A stretch of DNA of 36,028 nucleotides from a virus, in the IMG/VR virus record IMGVR_UViG_3300008261_000066, positions 1 to 36,028 of that record. One strand, given 5' to 3'. Below, piece by piece: positions 14,850 through 25,420 of the stretch. Positions within the stretch are counted from its first letter, which is position 1, and the number at the start of each line of letters is the position of its first letter. The notes beneath the pieces were generated by a model. That model ran no database searches. It saw nothing but the letters and a program-made list of their open reading frames with translations, and was not told where the DNA came from. A program made the translations under genes and the position numbers.

Positions 14850-15061
14850 TGACTACATATAAAACACCTAATGGTAAAGAAATACAGATCTATAGAGATA
14901 AAGTATCTGCTCAATATAAGATTCAGTTTACTTCAGGAGGAGAATTACCTGAGGAGTTAACTGGTATTTTTACTAATGAGACTTTTGCTACTACAGCAAT
15001 TAATAAGTATTTAGAAAAACAAGAAACTAAAAAGACTAAAGCTGAATCTAAGGAAGATTAA
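14849..15061 (+). CDS. small conserved hypothetical protein
   Basis: Protein of 70 residues: KTPNGKEIQIYRDKVSAQYKIQF, then GGELPEELTGIFTNETFATTAINKYL, then a charged tail. The central GGELPEEL...F motif is recurrent in small phage proteins in the tail region; no function known to me. One-base overlap (TAATG) with both its neighbours suggests it is translated in series with the nozzle protein. Confidence 0.65.
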   Translation: MTTYKTPNGKEIQIYRDKVSAQYKIQFTSGGELPEELTGIFTNETFATTAINKYLEKQETKKTKAESKED

Positions 15062-17319
15062 TGGCTAAAGGTACCGAGAAGCTCTATAGGACATTTGTTA
15101 AGGGGATCGTTACTGAAGCCTCTCCTTTAACTTATCCTGAAAATGCTTCTATAGATGAAGATAACTTTGTATTAAATAGAGATGGTTCTAGATCTAGACG
15201 TTTAGGTGTAGACTATGAACTTGACTACTATTTAAAAGCTACAGGATTAGGCTCATCTACTATTACTACAGGAAAGCAGTCATTCCATAGGTGGGAATCC
15301 CCTGGTGGAGATACTTCTGTTTCTATTGGAGTTATTCGTATTGCTGATAGACTTTGGTTTATTGACTTACTTACAACTAATCCTAGTAACAACTTCCTTA
15401 ATAGTGGTAATTATATTACGCTTACAGGTTTAAACAAAGCGGATATTGATACTGCCGTAATTAATAATAGTTTAATTGTTTCTTCTTCTGATCTAGATGC
15501 TCCGATTCTTCTTACCTATAATGTTACTGCTCAAACAATTTCTCAACAAGAAATTACTCTTAAAGTTAGAGATATCTGGGGAGTAGATGATGGTTTAGAG
15601 TTAACTGAAAGACCTTCTTCTTTAAGTGATACTCATAAGTACAACCTTAGAAATCAAGGTTGGAGTTCTAACATAACTAATGATAATGATACTAAAGATG
15701 CTTTACCTTATCTTTTTGCAGGAAAATCCTATTATCCAAGTAACTCTGACTTATGGACTTTAGGTAAAGAAACAAATATAAGTTCTTCAGATTATGATAA
15801 ATTTGATAGAAATTTATTTGATCGTTCTGCTGTTTATACTGGATTAGCTCCTAAAGGTTCTTTTATTATAGATGCTTTTACTAGAGGAAACTCTAGAATG
15901 ACATCATCCGATGTTACTACAGGATTACCTACTGATCAAGAATCTGGTAATATTAGTACTGTAGCTGCTTATGCAGGTCGTATATTTTACTCAGGTGTTA
16001 CTTCTAGTGTATTAGATCCTGATGGTAGATCTCCTAATTATAGTGGATATGTATTTTTTAGTCAAGTTATTACTGAAAATTCTAAACTAGGTTTTTGTTA
16101 CCAAGATGCAGATCCAACTAATCCAGATATTAGTGATCTAATAGATACAGATGGAGGTACTATACAGATTCCAGAGTGCTCTAGAATTGTTAAAATTATT
16201 CCATCAAGAACTTCTTTACTTGTATTTGCAGAAAATGGTGTATGGGAAATCTTTGGAGATACTAATGGATTCGTAGCTACTTCCTTTCAAGTGAGTAAGA
16301 TTACTACCTTTGGTACAAGTAATGCAAAATCAGTTGTAAATGCAGGTGGTAACTTTGTATACTGGGCAAAAGCAGGTATAGTTTTACTAAAACAAGATGA
16401 TGTATCTGGTAGATATATTGCTCAAAACTTATCACTAACAACTATTCAAACTCTCTACTTAGGTATTTCTGAATTAGGTAAACAATACTGTAAAGGATTC
16501 TTTGATGAAAGAGAAAATAGAATTCGTTGGTTATATAATAGTACTGATACTTATAGTACAGAAAATTCTATTAATAGATATAATAGAGAACTAATATATG
16601 ATATTACTTTAGGATCTTTTTATACTAATACTATATCAAATTTAGTAAGTAATTCACCTTATGTAGTAGACTATATAGATATTCCTGGATACTCTGTAGC
16701 AACTGCAGATACTGAAGTTGTTGTAGGTAGTGATACTGTTATTATTACCTCTGGTACTCCTGTAGTTATTACTGAAGCACAAGTACAAAATAGAACATCA
16801 CAATTTAGTTTTTTAACAATGAATGGTACTTCTTTTACTTTATCTAAATATAGAAATACTACATTTTATGACTGGGTTACTGCTAGTGGTAGTATTGGAA
16901 TAAACTACTCTAGTTACTTAGTGACTGGTTACGAGTTATTTCAGGATCTTCTTAGAGAAAAAACAGTGCCTTATATTTTCTTTTACTTTAGACGTACAGA
17001 AAATGGATTTGAAACAGATGGTAGTGGTAATCTAATTTATACGGATCCTTCTGCATGTTTAGTACAATCTCAATGGAGTTGGGCTAACTCTGCTGCTAGT
17101 GGTAAATGGGGTACTCAGTTTCAAGCTTATAGACTTTTAAGAAATTATATCCCTACAGGTGCTGAAGATGAATTTGATTATGGTGAATCTGTTATTGTAA
17201 CTAAAAACAAACTAAGAGGTTCTGGTAAATGTTTAAGTCTTAAGTTTAACTCAGAAGCGGGTAAAGATATTAAAATCCTTGGATGGGGTGTTACTGGAAC
17301 AGCACTGAATAATCCTTAA
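15061..17319 (+). CDS. tail tubular protein B-like (tail nozzle)
   Basis: Protein of 752 residues, the T7 gp12-like nozzle that closes the short tail. It begins with LYRTFVKGIVTEASPLTYPENA, followed by DEDNFVLNRDGSRSRRLGVD, a hallmark opening of these proteins, and has a mid region CSRIVKIIPSRTSLLVFAENG and VWEIFGD (about 378-400). The length is near that of T7 gp12 (794). It is flanked by small genes upstream and the ejection proteins downstream. The fibres encoded at 1055-4969 would dock near here. Confidence 0.88.
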   Translation: MAKGTEKLYRTFVKGIVTEASPLTYPENASIDEDNFVLNRDGSRSRRLGVDYELDYYLKATGLGSSTITTGKQSFHRWESPGGDTSVSIGVIRIADRLWFIDLLTTNPSNNFLNSGNYITLTGLNKADIDTAVINNSLIVSSSDLDAPILLTYNVTAQTISQQEITLKVRDIWGVDDGLELTERPSSLSDTHKYNLRNQGWSSNITNDNDTKDALPYLFAGKSYYPSNSDLWTLGKETNISSSDYDKFDRNLFDRSAVYTGLAPKGSFIIDAFTRGNSRMTSSDVTTGLPTDQESGNISTVAAYAGRIFYSGVTSSVLDPDGRSPNYSGYVFFSQVITENSKLGFCYQDADPTNPDISDLIDTDGGTIQIPECSRIVKIIPSRTSLLVFAENGVWEIFGDTNGFVATSFQVSKITTFGTSNAKSVVNAGGNFVYWAKAGIVLLKQDDVSGRYIAQNLSLTTIQTLYLGISELGKQYCKGFFDERENRIRWLYNSTDTYSTENSINRYNRELIYDITLGSFYTNTISNLVSNSPYVVDYIDIPGYSVATADTEVVVGSDTVIITSGTPVVITEAQVQNRTSQFSFLTMNGTSFTLSKYRNTTFYDWVTASGSIGINYSSYLVTGYELFQDLLREKTVPYIFFYFRRTENGFETDGSGNLIYTDPSACLVQSQWSWANSAASGKWGTQFQAYRLLRNYIPTGAEDEFDYGESVIVTKNKLRGSGKCLSLKFNSEAGKDIKILGWGVTGTALNNP

Positions 17320-17645
17320 TGTTTAGAAATAGAATGGAGATACTCTACGAAGAACAAGGTAGAGGGTATGTTGGATTAAGTTTTGAACCTTTTTTGAATC
17401 AATGGGTTCTACATGTTAAATTTGAACCTAGTTTCTGGACAGAGGTTTATACAATGATTAAGTACTGTTTAAATGTATTTGAAAGTATTTTAAATGAGTT
17501 AAGAAGTAGAGGTATTACAGAAGTATTAGCCCTTTGTGGTACTGAAAAAGAAGCAAAGTTTGATAGAATTTTTGGATTTAAAGACACAGGTTTAATGGCA
17601 GTTACGCAAGAAGGTTACAAATATATATTAAAACTCGAGGTATAA
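17319..17645 (+). CDS. GNAT-like small protein, gp13 position
   Basis: Protein of 108 residues. The C-terminal part ITEVLALCGTEKEAKFDRIFGFKDTG resembles the last strands and helix of GNAT acyltransferases (the 'GFK.TG' turn), but the acetyl-CoA loop Q/RxxGxG/A is not evident. It lies between nozzle and membrane-active internal protein, where T7 has gene 13, so it may be a virion assembly protein with a degenerate GNAT fold. Enzyme activity is doubtful. Confidence 0.5.
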   Translation: MFRNRMEILYEEQGRGYVGLSFEPFLNQWVLHVKFEPSFWTEVYTMIKYCLNVFESILNELRSRGITEVLALCGTEKEAKFDRIFGFKDTGLMAVTQEGYKYILKLEV

Positions 17646-17646
17646 T

Positions 17647-18147
17647 ATGAAACATAAAAATGTAAGAAAAGTAGGTTATGGCCCAGTATTTTCAGCTGTA
17701 AGTGCTATAGTTGGTGTTGCTAGTTTCTTTAAACAACAAGAAGCAGCAGACGATGCAGCAGAAGCCCAAGAAAAACAACGTCAAATGCAAGAAAGAATTA
17801 ATTCCCGTAATGCTCAAAGACAAAGAGTTCAAGCATTAAGAGAAGAACGTATTAGCCGAGCTAGTATTCTTTCTAATGTTGCTCCTTCTGGTATAGTTGC
17901 TGGAGGTACCTCTGCAGTTATAGGAGGTGCTGGTTCAGTAACTTCTCAATTTGGATCTAATATTAGTAATATTAATACTAATTTATCAGGTGCAACTGCT
18001 ATGGGTGATGCTATGACTGACTACTATAATGCTACTGGTGCTATGCAGCAATGGTCAAGTATTGGATCTGCAGCAGGTACTATTTTTTCAAACGCTGATG
18101 CTATAGGTAGTGGTTTTACTAAATTAAAAAACTGGGCAACTAGCTAA
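17647..18147 (+). CDS. internal virion protein B-like (gp14-type)
   Basis: Protein of 166 residues. A hydrophobic helix at about 13-28 (VFSAVSAIVGVASFFKQ) is followed by a charged helix (QEKQRQMQERINSRNAQRQ, 40-60), then a Gly/Ala/Ser-rich C-terminal part. This layout matches T7 gp14, which inserts in the host outer membrane during DNA ejection. The gene precedes the giant ejection proteins, as in T7. The next gene starts inside its stop (TAATG). Confidence 0.75.
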   Translation: MKHKNVRKVGYGPVFSAVSAIVGVASFFKQQEAADDAAEAQEKQRQMQERINSRNAQRQRVQALREERISRASILSNVAPSGIVAGGTSAVIGGAGSVTSQFGSNISNINTNLSGATAMGDAMTDYYNATGAMQQWSSIGSAAGTIFSNADAIGSGFTKLKNWATS

Positions 18148-21100
18148 TGTTAGAAAACTTGCAAGATCAAGTACAGACATCTCCTTTAAGAGAAGAAGAA
18201 CCTATTTCAGTAACTCCTAACTATCAAGAGTTAAGTTCTGAATTAAGTCTTCCACCAATTGAAGAGGATAAAAAGTTACCACGTGCAAAAGATGCATATG
18301 AAGATGCTTTTTATGCTGTAGGTTCTTTTAGTAATACTCCTATTGAAGATCTAAAAAAAGCTGCAGATGATCTTCTAGAAACAGGGTATTCAGATCTTGT
18401 AAGTACTGCTAAACAACGTTGGGCTACAGAACAAGACCCAGCAATTAAAAAAACTATTGAAGGTATCATAGCTGATCCTACTATTCCTAGAGATAAAAAG
18501 ACTGATGTACTCTATACGTATTCTATTGGTGGTTATGTATCTACTGACTTAAAAGATAAGTATATTCAACGTACAGCTAGTGCAGTATTACCTAGCCATC
18601 TAGATGATCAGATTGCTCAAGAAAAAAACATTACAACTCTTCCAGAGAAGTTAGAGTTATCTATTAGTAAGAAACAAACTAAGGTTCTTAAAGATTTAAG
18701 TAATAGTATATCTGATACCGTTATTAAAAACTCTAAAGATATTGACTTTAAGGTACCTTCTCAAGTTTACGCTCACTCTCTTAAAAGCTTAGACCTAATG
18801 AAAGATACCATTCTAGATGGTATTAAGTTTGCTAATGGTACTTTAAAAGGCTACAAACAAAGCGGTGCTGAAGCAATAGCTCTTGAAAATTTATTATTTG
18901 AATCTGTGCCTTGGTTAGCAGACTTTACAGGTCGAACTTTATCTCTTGGTATTCAAGCAGGACAACTTAAAAAACCTAGTTTTAAAGAAGCTGCCGACAT
19001 TGGTGGAACAATGAAGAAAGAGCTTGGTCTTGTCTATAGTCCTATTGTAGAGAGTTTTATTGAAGGTCAAACTAAATTATTTGGAGTTGAAAAAGAATAT
19101 AAAGAAAGCTCTATTAGTAAAGGTTTAGCTAAACTTGGAGAAAAGATTGATAACGCTGCTACTCTAGTTGAAAAGAAAACTAATGGTGAAGTTTCAAAAG
19201 AAGCTTTTATTTATGGTGTTGATCTATTCTCTATCTTTGCTCCTCATCTATTAGGTAAAGGCTATAACAAACTTAAGAAAGCTTATAAAGATAGACAACC
19301 TAAAGAAGGTGAGATACTTCCTCCTGAAGATCAAGGTCCTGCTGGTCCTGGCTTAGAAAAAGGTTTAAGTGAGGCTATTGAAGGAGAATACACAAAAACT
19401 TATGACCCAGTTACTGGTCAAGAAGTAGATATTGCTAAAACTAAAGTACAAGCTCAAAGAGAAGCTAACTTAAATAAAGCAGAAACTATTGACTCAGAGA
19501 CAGGTAAAGTTGTTACTTCTACCGTTGATCTAGACTTAGGAATTCCTCCGGATAGTCCTATAGATGTAACAAATCAAACTAACCCACTAATTGGTTCAGA
19601 TGTTAGTATATTAGCTATTACTGATATGACAGGTCAATCTGCTGAAAGACTTGGCACTACTCGTGCTTCTATTTTCTTTAGCTCTATTCTACCTAGTTTA
19701 GAAAGAAGATCAATTGACTTAACTAATAATCCAGACTTAAGAGCGAAACTTAGAGCTCTTGAAACTGATTTACAAAGTAACCTTGATTATGCTTTATTTG
19801 ATCCTAATGCATTAGATATCTATGAATATTATGGAGATAGACTTGCTATTGATCGAGTTATTAATGAGGCTGCCCTACCCTATTTAAAACTAAATGACTC
19901 TTTAGTTAATCAAACTAATTTCTCATTTAAAGGTTCCTTACTCTTTACTCGTAATGAACATTTCTACTTTGATACAAAAGAACAAGTCATAGATGCTTAT
20001 AATAACCTAGTTAACTCCTTAGAGCATTTACCAGAGTCTGAAAGTAAAATAGCAATCTATGATAAGAAGACAGGTCAAAGATTAACCTTTGATGAGTTTG
20101 TTAAATCTAAGAAGTATGACACTAAAGATACACTAGTTCCAACAGAAGCTAATGAGTTAGCTATTGAATGGAACTTTAATAAAGAGTATGATGCTCTTGC
20201 TTCATTTATCAATGGCCTTGCTCATCACCAAGTTAAACTACACAAGGCTTTTGGTGGCTTTGATGTAACTAAACTAGCTATGTCTAAGTTTGGTTCAGAG
20301 AACCTATTCTGGACTGCTAAGTTCCCTAATTGGGTACAAAAACAATATGCAAGACAAGCAGAAAGAGCTGCCTTTGTTTCTTCTAAAGCTTTAATTACTG
20401 CTCAGGACTTGATTGCTAAATCTAAGAATCCAGCAGAATTGAATAAACTTATTCTTGACGCTAATGATTTAGGTTTAGATTTAGTACCATTACACTCAGG
20501 TGTTAACCAAGTAACTGGTAGATTTGAACGAGGTATAAGTGATCTATTCCCAGACCTATCTGATAAACAACATAAAGCTTTGTTTGCAGAGTTAGCTCAG
20601 TGGAGAGTACTTAACAATCATTTCTATGAAACAGCTAACATAGCTGCTAGATATGACTTAGTAGATCGTGGATTTACTTCAAGTATTTATAGTAATGGTA
20701 AGTATCTTGGTGCTGTTAAGACTGAATTCCCTCTCTTTACTGAAACACAAGAGATTCCTAAGTTTGTATACGACCTTGAGTCTAAACAAGCTGTACCCTT
20801 TAAGAAGTATCAAGGAGAACCAGTTAAACCTGGAAACTATGATATTACTGGTAGACAATTAGTTCAACTAGAAAAACCTATAAGTAATACTATTGAGTAC
20901 CAAAGCTATAATCCTGATGGTTCTTTAGGCCCTATTAAACAAGTTACTAGTATCTATAACTTTGCACTAGCAGGAACAAAGGTAATAGTAAGGGATGCTC
21001 TACCAAATAAAGTTCTTCCTAAGATCCCTGGACATGCTCCTGTTCTAAATAAGGGTCTTTATATTGTTATGATAGAACCTAAGGAGTTAACAGTTAATGG

Positions 21101-23453
21101 TTTCTACATTCCAGATACTGAAGAGTTCCTTAAAACTAGAACTAATTATAGACAAGCTGTTGGTATTGCTCAAACTAAAAAAGAACTCAAGGCTCTTAAA
21201 GTAGAGTTAGCAGCTAAATACCCTGACCATAAGATTCTTGAACGTGAAACTACTGATAGCATTAAAGATGTTACTGATAGAATGCAAATTCATAAAGAAC
21301 GTTTAGCTAGGTCTAAGATTCGTGGAGAAAGACTAGTAGGTCTTCATGGAGTACGCCCTCCTGTAGAAGAACCTTTAGGTGCAGCTATTGAAAGCTACAA
21401 AAATACAGTAAGAACTTTAACTATAAACGATGCTGATTATGCTCTTAAACGAGAGTTTATGAGAGAGTATGGTCATATGGTTCCAAAGGGAACTTTCCCA
21501 GATGTTGTTGAAGATATAGCTTATAGTTCTAATTACTCTGCAGAGGAGCGTTTAAAGTACTCTAAGGCTGTTGCATTGTTTAACTATAGACAAAGTTTAG
21601 AGTTACTTGGTAACTGGGATACTCTTGATAACTTATGGCAACAAACTTTTCATGGCATTGCTGACATCTTAGAAAATGTGAAAGTTTCACCAGAAATATT
21701 TAAAGAGTTAGGTAATAAAGGTATTCCAGTTGGTGCTCAAATGCGTAGACTTGCTTCAACATTAAGTATTGCATTGAATCCTCCTAAACAATGGTTTGTC
21801 CAAACAACACAGTTAGTAGAATCTTTAGGCATTGCTCCAACTAATGCTATTGCAAATGTAAGACAAGCTCTTGCTGTTAGAGCAGCTGCTATGGAAGACT
21901 CTTTCTTATTCAAACAACCTGGTCATAAACAAGCTCTTAGACACCTTGCTTGGAAGAGTTTACAAGGTTTTAATGACATTACAGAAGTAGAGTTTAATGT
22001 TTTAGTAGATGAGTTTAAGAAGTTAATTCCTAGTGCTGATCTAAACTTACTTGTTGCTGATATGTTTAGTGATGCTACTAAAAAGATGGATCCTACTGCT
22101 TTTGAGAAAGTTACAGGTGCTATTCCTGGAGCAACTGGTGCGGTAGTAGATGCCTTTAAACGAGTTGGCTTTACTAATGCTACTCTTTGGAATAGATTAA
22201 ATCTTTACATTTTTGCAATGAAGGATTTTAAAGCTAAAAACCCAGGTCAAAACTGGATGGTTCCTGCTATTAAAGAAAAGATTGCTTATGATTCTTGGCA
22301 ACTTGAAGGTGGTATGACTAAACCAGGTGCTTTAAAATGGCAATCTGAGGGTGCTGCTGCTTTTGTTTTACAGTTCGTAGCTAACAGCTGGAAAATGAAT
22401 ATGAATATGTTAGTTAAAGATGCTACTATTTTAACTCCTAAACAAACTGCTAAACTATTTGCAAGTAAACTAGCTTGGTGGGGTAAATATGCAGTACCTG
22501 GTGGTGCTATTATGTTTAACCACTTACTAGATAATGTAGAAGATCCTAATGCTAGAAAAGCCCTTACAACCTTGTTTGATGGTATTGAGAATTTAATTTG
22601 GAATAGTATCTTTAGACTAGTTACTGGTGCTAAATATTCTGATATAGATTTTGCAAGTCAATTAAGTTCTGCTGACTTACATCTTTTAGATGCTGCTAAA
22701 AATGTTTACTATGCCTTTGATGCTGATCCAGGAACAGAAGCTCGTTTCCCAATCACTCAAGGTGTGTCAGCTATTTTTGATACGTTCAGAGCTTTAAATA
22801 ACTTCTATTCTTTAAAGAAGAACTTAACTCCTGAACAAAAAGATATGGCATACACTCATTTATTTATGGATCTAGCTAATACTGTTAGAGGTTTTGATAA
22901 CACAGCTAAAGCAATTACGGCATGGACATTACGAGATATCAGAAATAAAGATGGTGTTCGTTATGGTATTAATATGTCAGAAGCAGATGCGTTAGGTAAA
23001 TTCTTTGGTATGCCTAATGCAGAAGAAAAGAATATTATTGAGTTTAACTTAGCTAAAACAGATCGTAATAAAGCTATTGATGCTCTAGCTAAAAACTGGC
23101 ATAGATATCTTATTAAAGAAGTAGGTAAAGAAAATCCTTCTGATATTAAAATTAAATTTCAAAAGCTTGCTTTATATGAAAACTTTAAACTTGCTATGAT
23201 TGACAGTGGTAAATGGGATCTAGAAGAAGTTGTAACTCTTGATAAGAAATTCCAACAACTTGATAACTATTCTCAGTCTGCTATGAAAGATAGCATCTTT
23301 AAATTTGTGTATGATCATCAAAACAATTTAAAAACAGAAGAACAAAAGAAAGCTATTCGTATTGTGGAAGACTGGTTAGTTACTCCTAAAGAATTAAAAC
23401 CTGAGCAAATTGACTCAATTAAAGATGTACTTGATCAAATTAAATCTAAATAA
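18147..23453 (+). CDS. giant internal virion (ejection) protein, gp16-like
   Basis: Protein of 1768 residues, larger than T7 gp16 (1318). It is a mix of long helical stretches with no signal peptide. Blocks such as FGSENLFWTAKFPNWVQKQYARQAERAAF (abridged; around residue 714-742) and LNPPKQWFVQTTQLVESLGI (around 1209) are typical of large ejection proteins of aquatic podoviruses. The lytic transglycosylase domain that starts T7 gp16 is absent here and is found as a separate gene at 25421. It would be injected with the genome and help form the trans-envelope channel. Confidence 0.82.
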   Translation: MLENLQDQVQTSPLREEEPISVTPNYQELSSELSLPPIEEDKKLPRAKDAYEDAFYAVGSFSNTPIEDLKKAADDLLETGYSDLVSTAKQRWATEQDPAIKKTIEGIIADPTIPRDKKTDVLYTYSIGGYVSTDLKDKYIQRTASAVLPSHLDDQIAQEKNITTLPEKLELSISKKQTKVLKDLSNSISDTVIKNSKDIDFKVPSQVYAHSLKSLDLMKDTILDGIKFANGTLKGYKQSGAEAIALENLLFESVPWLADFTGRTLSLGIQAGQLKKPSFKEAADIGGTMKKELGLVYSPIVESFIEGQTKLFGVEKEYKESSISKGLAKLGEKIDNAATLVEKKTNGEVSKEAFIYGVDLFSIFAPHLLGKGYNKLKKAYKDRQPKEGEILPPEDQGPAGPGLEKGLSEAIEGEYTKTYDPVTGQEVDIAKTKVQAQREANLNKAETIDSETGKVVTSTVDLDLGIPPDSPIDVTNQTNPLIGSDVSILAITDMTGQSAERLGTTRASIFFSSILPSLERRSIDLTNNPDLRAKLRALETDLQSNLDYALFDPNALDIYEYYGDRLAIDRVINEAALPYLKLNDSLVNQTNFSFKGSLLFTRNEHFYFDTKEQVIDAYNNLVNSLEHLPESESKIAIYDKKTGQRLTFDEFVKSKKYDTKDTLVPTEANELAIEWNFNKEYDALASFINGLAHHQVKLHKAFGGFDVTKLAMSKFGSENLFWTAKFPNWVQKQYARQAERAAFVSSKALITAQDLIAKSKNPAELNKLILDANDLGLDLVPLHSGVNQVTGRFERGISDLFPDLSDKQHKALFAELAQWRVLNNHFYETANIAARYDLVDRGFTSSIYSNGKYLGAVKTEFPLFTETQEIPKFVYDLESKQAVPFKKYQGEPVKPGNYDITGRQLVQLEKPISNTIEYQSYNPDGSLGPIKQVTSIYNFALAGTKVIVRDALPNKVLPKIPGHAPVLNKGLYIVMIEPKELTVNGFYIPDTEEFLKTRTNYRQAVGIAQTKKELKALKVELAAKYPDHKILERETTDSIKDVTDRMQIHKERLARSKIRGERLVGLHGVRPPVEEPLGAAIESYKNTVRTLTINDADYALKREFMREYGHMVPKGTFPDVVEDIAYSSNYSAEERLKYSKAVALFNYRQSLELLGNWDTLDNLWQQTFHGIADILENVKVSPEIFKELGNKGIPVGAQMRRLASTLSIALNPPKQWFVQTTQLVESLGIAPTNAIANVRQALAVRAAAMEDSFLFKQPGHKQALRHLAWKSLQGFNDITEVEFNVLVDEFKKLIPSADLNLLVADMFSDATKKMDPTAFEKVTGAIPGATGAVVDAFKRVGFTNATLWNRLNLYIFAMKDFKAKNPGQNWMVPAIKEKIAYDSWQLEGGMTKPGALKWQSEGAAAFVLQFVANSWKMNMNMLVKDATILTPKQTAKLFASKLAWWGKYAVPGGAIMFNHLLDNVEDPNARKALTTLFDGIENLIWNSIFRLVTGAKYSDIDFASQLSSADLHLLDAAKNVYYAFDADPGTEARFPITQGVSAIFDTFRALNNFYSLKKNLTPEQKDMAYTHLFMDLANTVRGFDNTAKAITAWTLRDIRNKDGVRYGINMSEADALGKFFGMPNAEEKNIIEFNLAKTDRNKAIDALAKNWHRYLIKEVGKENPSDIKIKFQKLALYENFKLAMIDSGKWDLEEVVTLDKKFQQLDNYSQSAMKDSIFKFVYDHQNNLKTEEQKKAIRIVEDWLVTPKELKPEQIDSIKDVLDQIKSK

Positions 23454-23464
23454 AGGATAAAATA

Positions 23465-25420
23465 ATGGCAACACCCTCTTTTTCTAAACAACTAAATATT
23501 GTAGATCCTCAGTTTACTCCTCCAGTGAGTAAAGCAGGACTTATAGAAGGTGAAAAGTATAGTAATCTAGCAAATACTCTTAAGATGGGTGTTGAATTTG
23601 CTACTGACTATTCAAAAAAGTCTACTCTTAAAGAGTTAGAGTCTGATTTATCAACAGAATCTGAAAAGTATATTGCACAGAGCCCTTCTTATCAAGGTCT
23701 TTTAAAGAATAATATTGAAAGTCTTGAAGCTGAACTAACTCAAACTAAAGGCAATCCTAATTTAGCTCCTGATGCTATTGATGTTAAAGTTAAAGAGATT
23801 CAATCACAACTTAATACAGAAACTCAAAGATTAACTAATGCTAGAGATCAAGGTACTATTACCCCTTTAGAATTAGAGACTCGTTTAGATCGTATTACTC
23901 GTGATAAAGTAGCTCAGAATCCTATGTTTAGGAAAGAGATTATTGCTCATGGAGCACAAACTAAAGATTTATTAGGTATTTCTGGTATTGTTAAACAAGA
24001 CATAGACTACTACAATAAACTAGATCAAGCTAGAAAAGAAAGAGAAACTCGTATCTATAAGTTAGCAGAAGATTACAAATTAGATATTGTAAACGACCCT
24101 CAATTTAGAAACTTAGATGGTACTACAAACTTACTAGCTGTAGAAGCTGAAGGTAATAAACGAAGAGGCTACATGGGTGTCAAACAAATGGGAGATACTC
24201 TAGCTGGTATGAAAGATATTGAGACTAAACTTAAAAAAGAAGATATTCTTAATAATGATTTACCTAATAAGTTTTTACAAGGTAATATACTAACTCTTCA
24301 AAATGAAGTAAATACTTTATTTAATATGCCTATTACTGAAGCTAACTATACTGAAAGACTCCGTTCATTAGAAGATGCCATTCAAAGAGGAAAAATGTCT
24401 ATAAACGGAATGACAGGTAGATACCGTAATGATAAAGATATTGCTTGGATTGCTGATGAATATAATAATATGGCAGATCGTTTACGAACTAACTTTAAAG
24501 ATATTAAGAGTGGTAAAGAGTTAAATGATTTCTTTACTAATCAGTATAGTGCTATTGACTCTAAACAGAAGCTAGGTTTATCTCAAATGGTTAATATGGC
24601 CGAACATAATTGGAGAATGAACATTATTGAGAAAGCAGGCCCTACACTATCTGCTACTGAGAAAACTAACTTAATGTCTACTACACTGGTACTAGCTAAT
24701 CAATTTAGTTTAGGTCAAGCCTCTAGAAATATACAACTTTCTGATCAAGTTTTAACTGATACCTTTGGTAAAAAACTAACTAGTGGTCAAACTCAAGGTG
24801 ATATTTTAGTTAAACAAACAACTGATTTGATATTAAAAACAGATGTAAAGGATCCTTCTTTTGAGTATAACTCTAATACTCTTGGTAATCTTTTAAAATC
24901 TCAACATATATTCATTAACTCAGGAACTATTTCTAGTAATGAAAAACTTAAAGAGTCAGATAAAGTAATGTTAACCTTAGGTAACTCTAAACTTAGAGCT
25001 AAGAATATTCAGTTCTCAGAAGATGTAAAAGGTGATATTACTGACTTAATTCAAACTTATGCTAAAGATGTAGATACAGAAATTACAAAACTCAAAGGTA
25101 GACCTGATGGTATAACAGTTAGTTCTTCACCTGATGGTACACTTGTTGCAGTAAAAGATCCTAGTGTTAAAGTAGCTAATGAAATGGATCAAAGAAACTA
25201 CATTAATAAGTTTAATGGTGTTATCATTAATCGTATTAATAATAGTTTAAAAGCCTATGCTACTTTATACAATATGGATACTAAAACAGCAGCTCCTGAG
25301 TTCCTAAGTAAGTTCTATGGTAGTACTTTTAGTAACTTACAATCTGTAAAAGATCAAGTAGACACAACTCCTGGTCTAACAGATAAGCAAAAAGAAGCTA
25401 ACAAAATCCTAGGAATGTAA
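23465..25420 (+). CDS. internal virion protein, gp15-like
   Basis: Protein of 651 residues, close in length to T7 gp15 (747). Predominantly helical and charged, with many Lys-Glu pairs and ELxxRLDRITRDKVAQNP, GQTQGDILVKQTTD and DQRNYINKFNGVIINR stretches, no membrane segment. It lies between the giant ejection protein and the transglycosylase, with AAAGGATAAA before the ATG. The order (giant first, then this) is reversed compared with T7 genes 15 and 16. The call is based on length, composition and position. Confidence 0.7.
   Translation: MATPSFSKQLNIVDPQFTPPVSKAGLIEGEKYSNLANTLKMGVEFATDYSKKSTLKELESDLSTESEKYIAQSPSYQGLLKNNIESLEAELTQTKGNPNLAPDAIDVKVKEIQSQLNTETQRLTNARDQGTITPLELETRLDRITRDKVAQNPMFRKEIIAHGAQTKDLLGISGIVKQDIDYYNKLDQARKERETRIYKLAEDYKLDIVNDPQFRNLDGTTNLLAVEAEGNKRRGYMGVKQMGDTLAGMKDIETKLKKEDILNNDLPNKFLQGNILTLQNEVNTLFNMPITEANYTERLRSLEDAIQRGKMSINGMTGRYRNDKDIAWIADEYNNMADRLRTNFKDIKSGKELNDFFTNQYSAIDSKQKLGLSQMVNMAEHNWRMNIIEKAGPTLSATEKTNLMSTTLVLANQFSLGQASRNIQLSDQVLTDTFGKKLTSGQTQGDILVKQTTDLILKTDVKDPSFEYNSNTLGNLLKSQHIFINSGTISSNEKLKESDKVMLTLGNSKLRAKNIQFSEDVKGDITDLIQTYAKDVDTEITKLKGRPDGITVSSSPDGTLVAVKDPSVKVANEMDQRNYINKFNGVIINRINNSLKAYATLYNMDTKTAAPEFLSKFYGSTFSNLQSVKDQVDTTPGLTDKQKEANKILGM

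Noticed and set aside
17641-17646. TATAAT before the gp14-like gene as a promoter
   Set aside because: No -35-like hexamer at 16-18 bases upstream; it is probably chance in AT-rich DNA.
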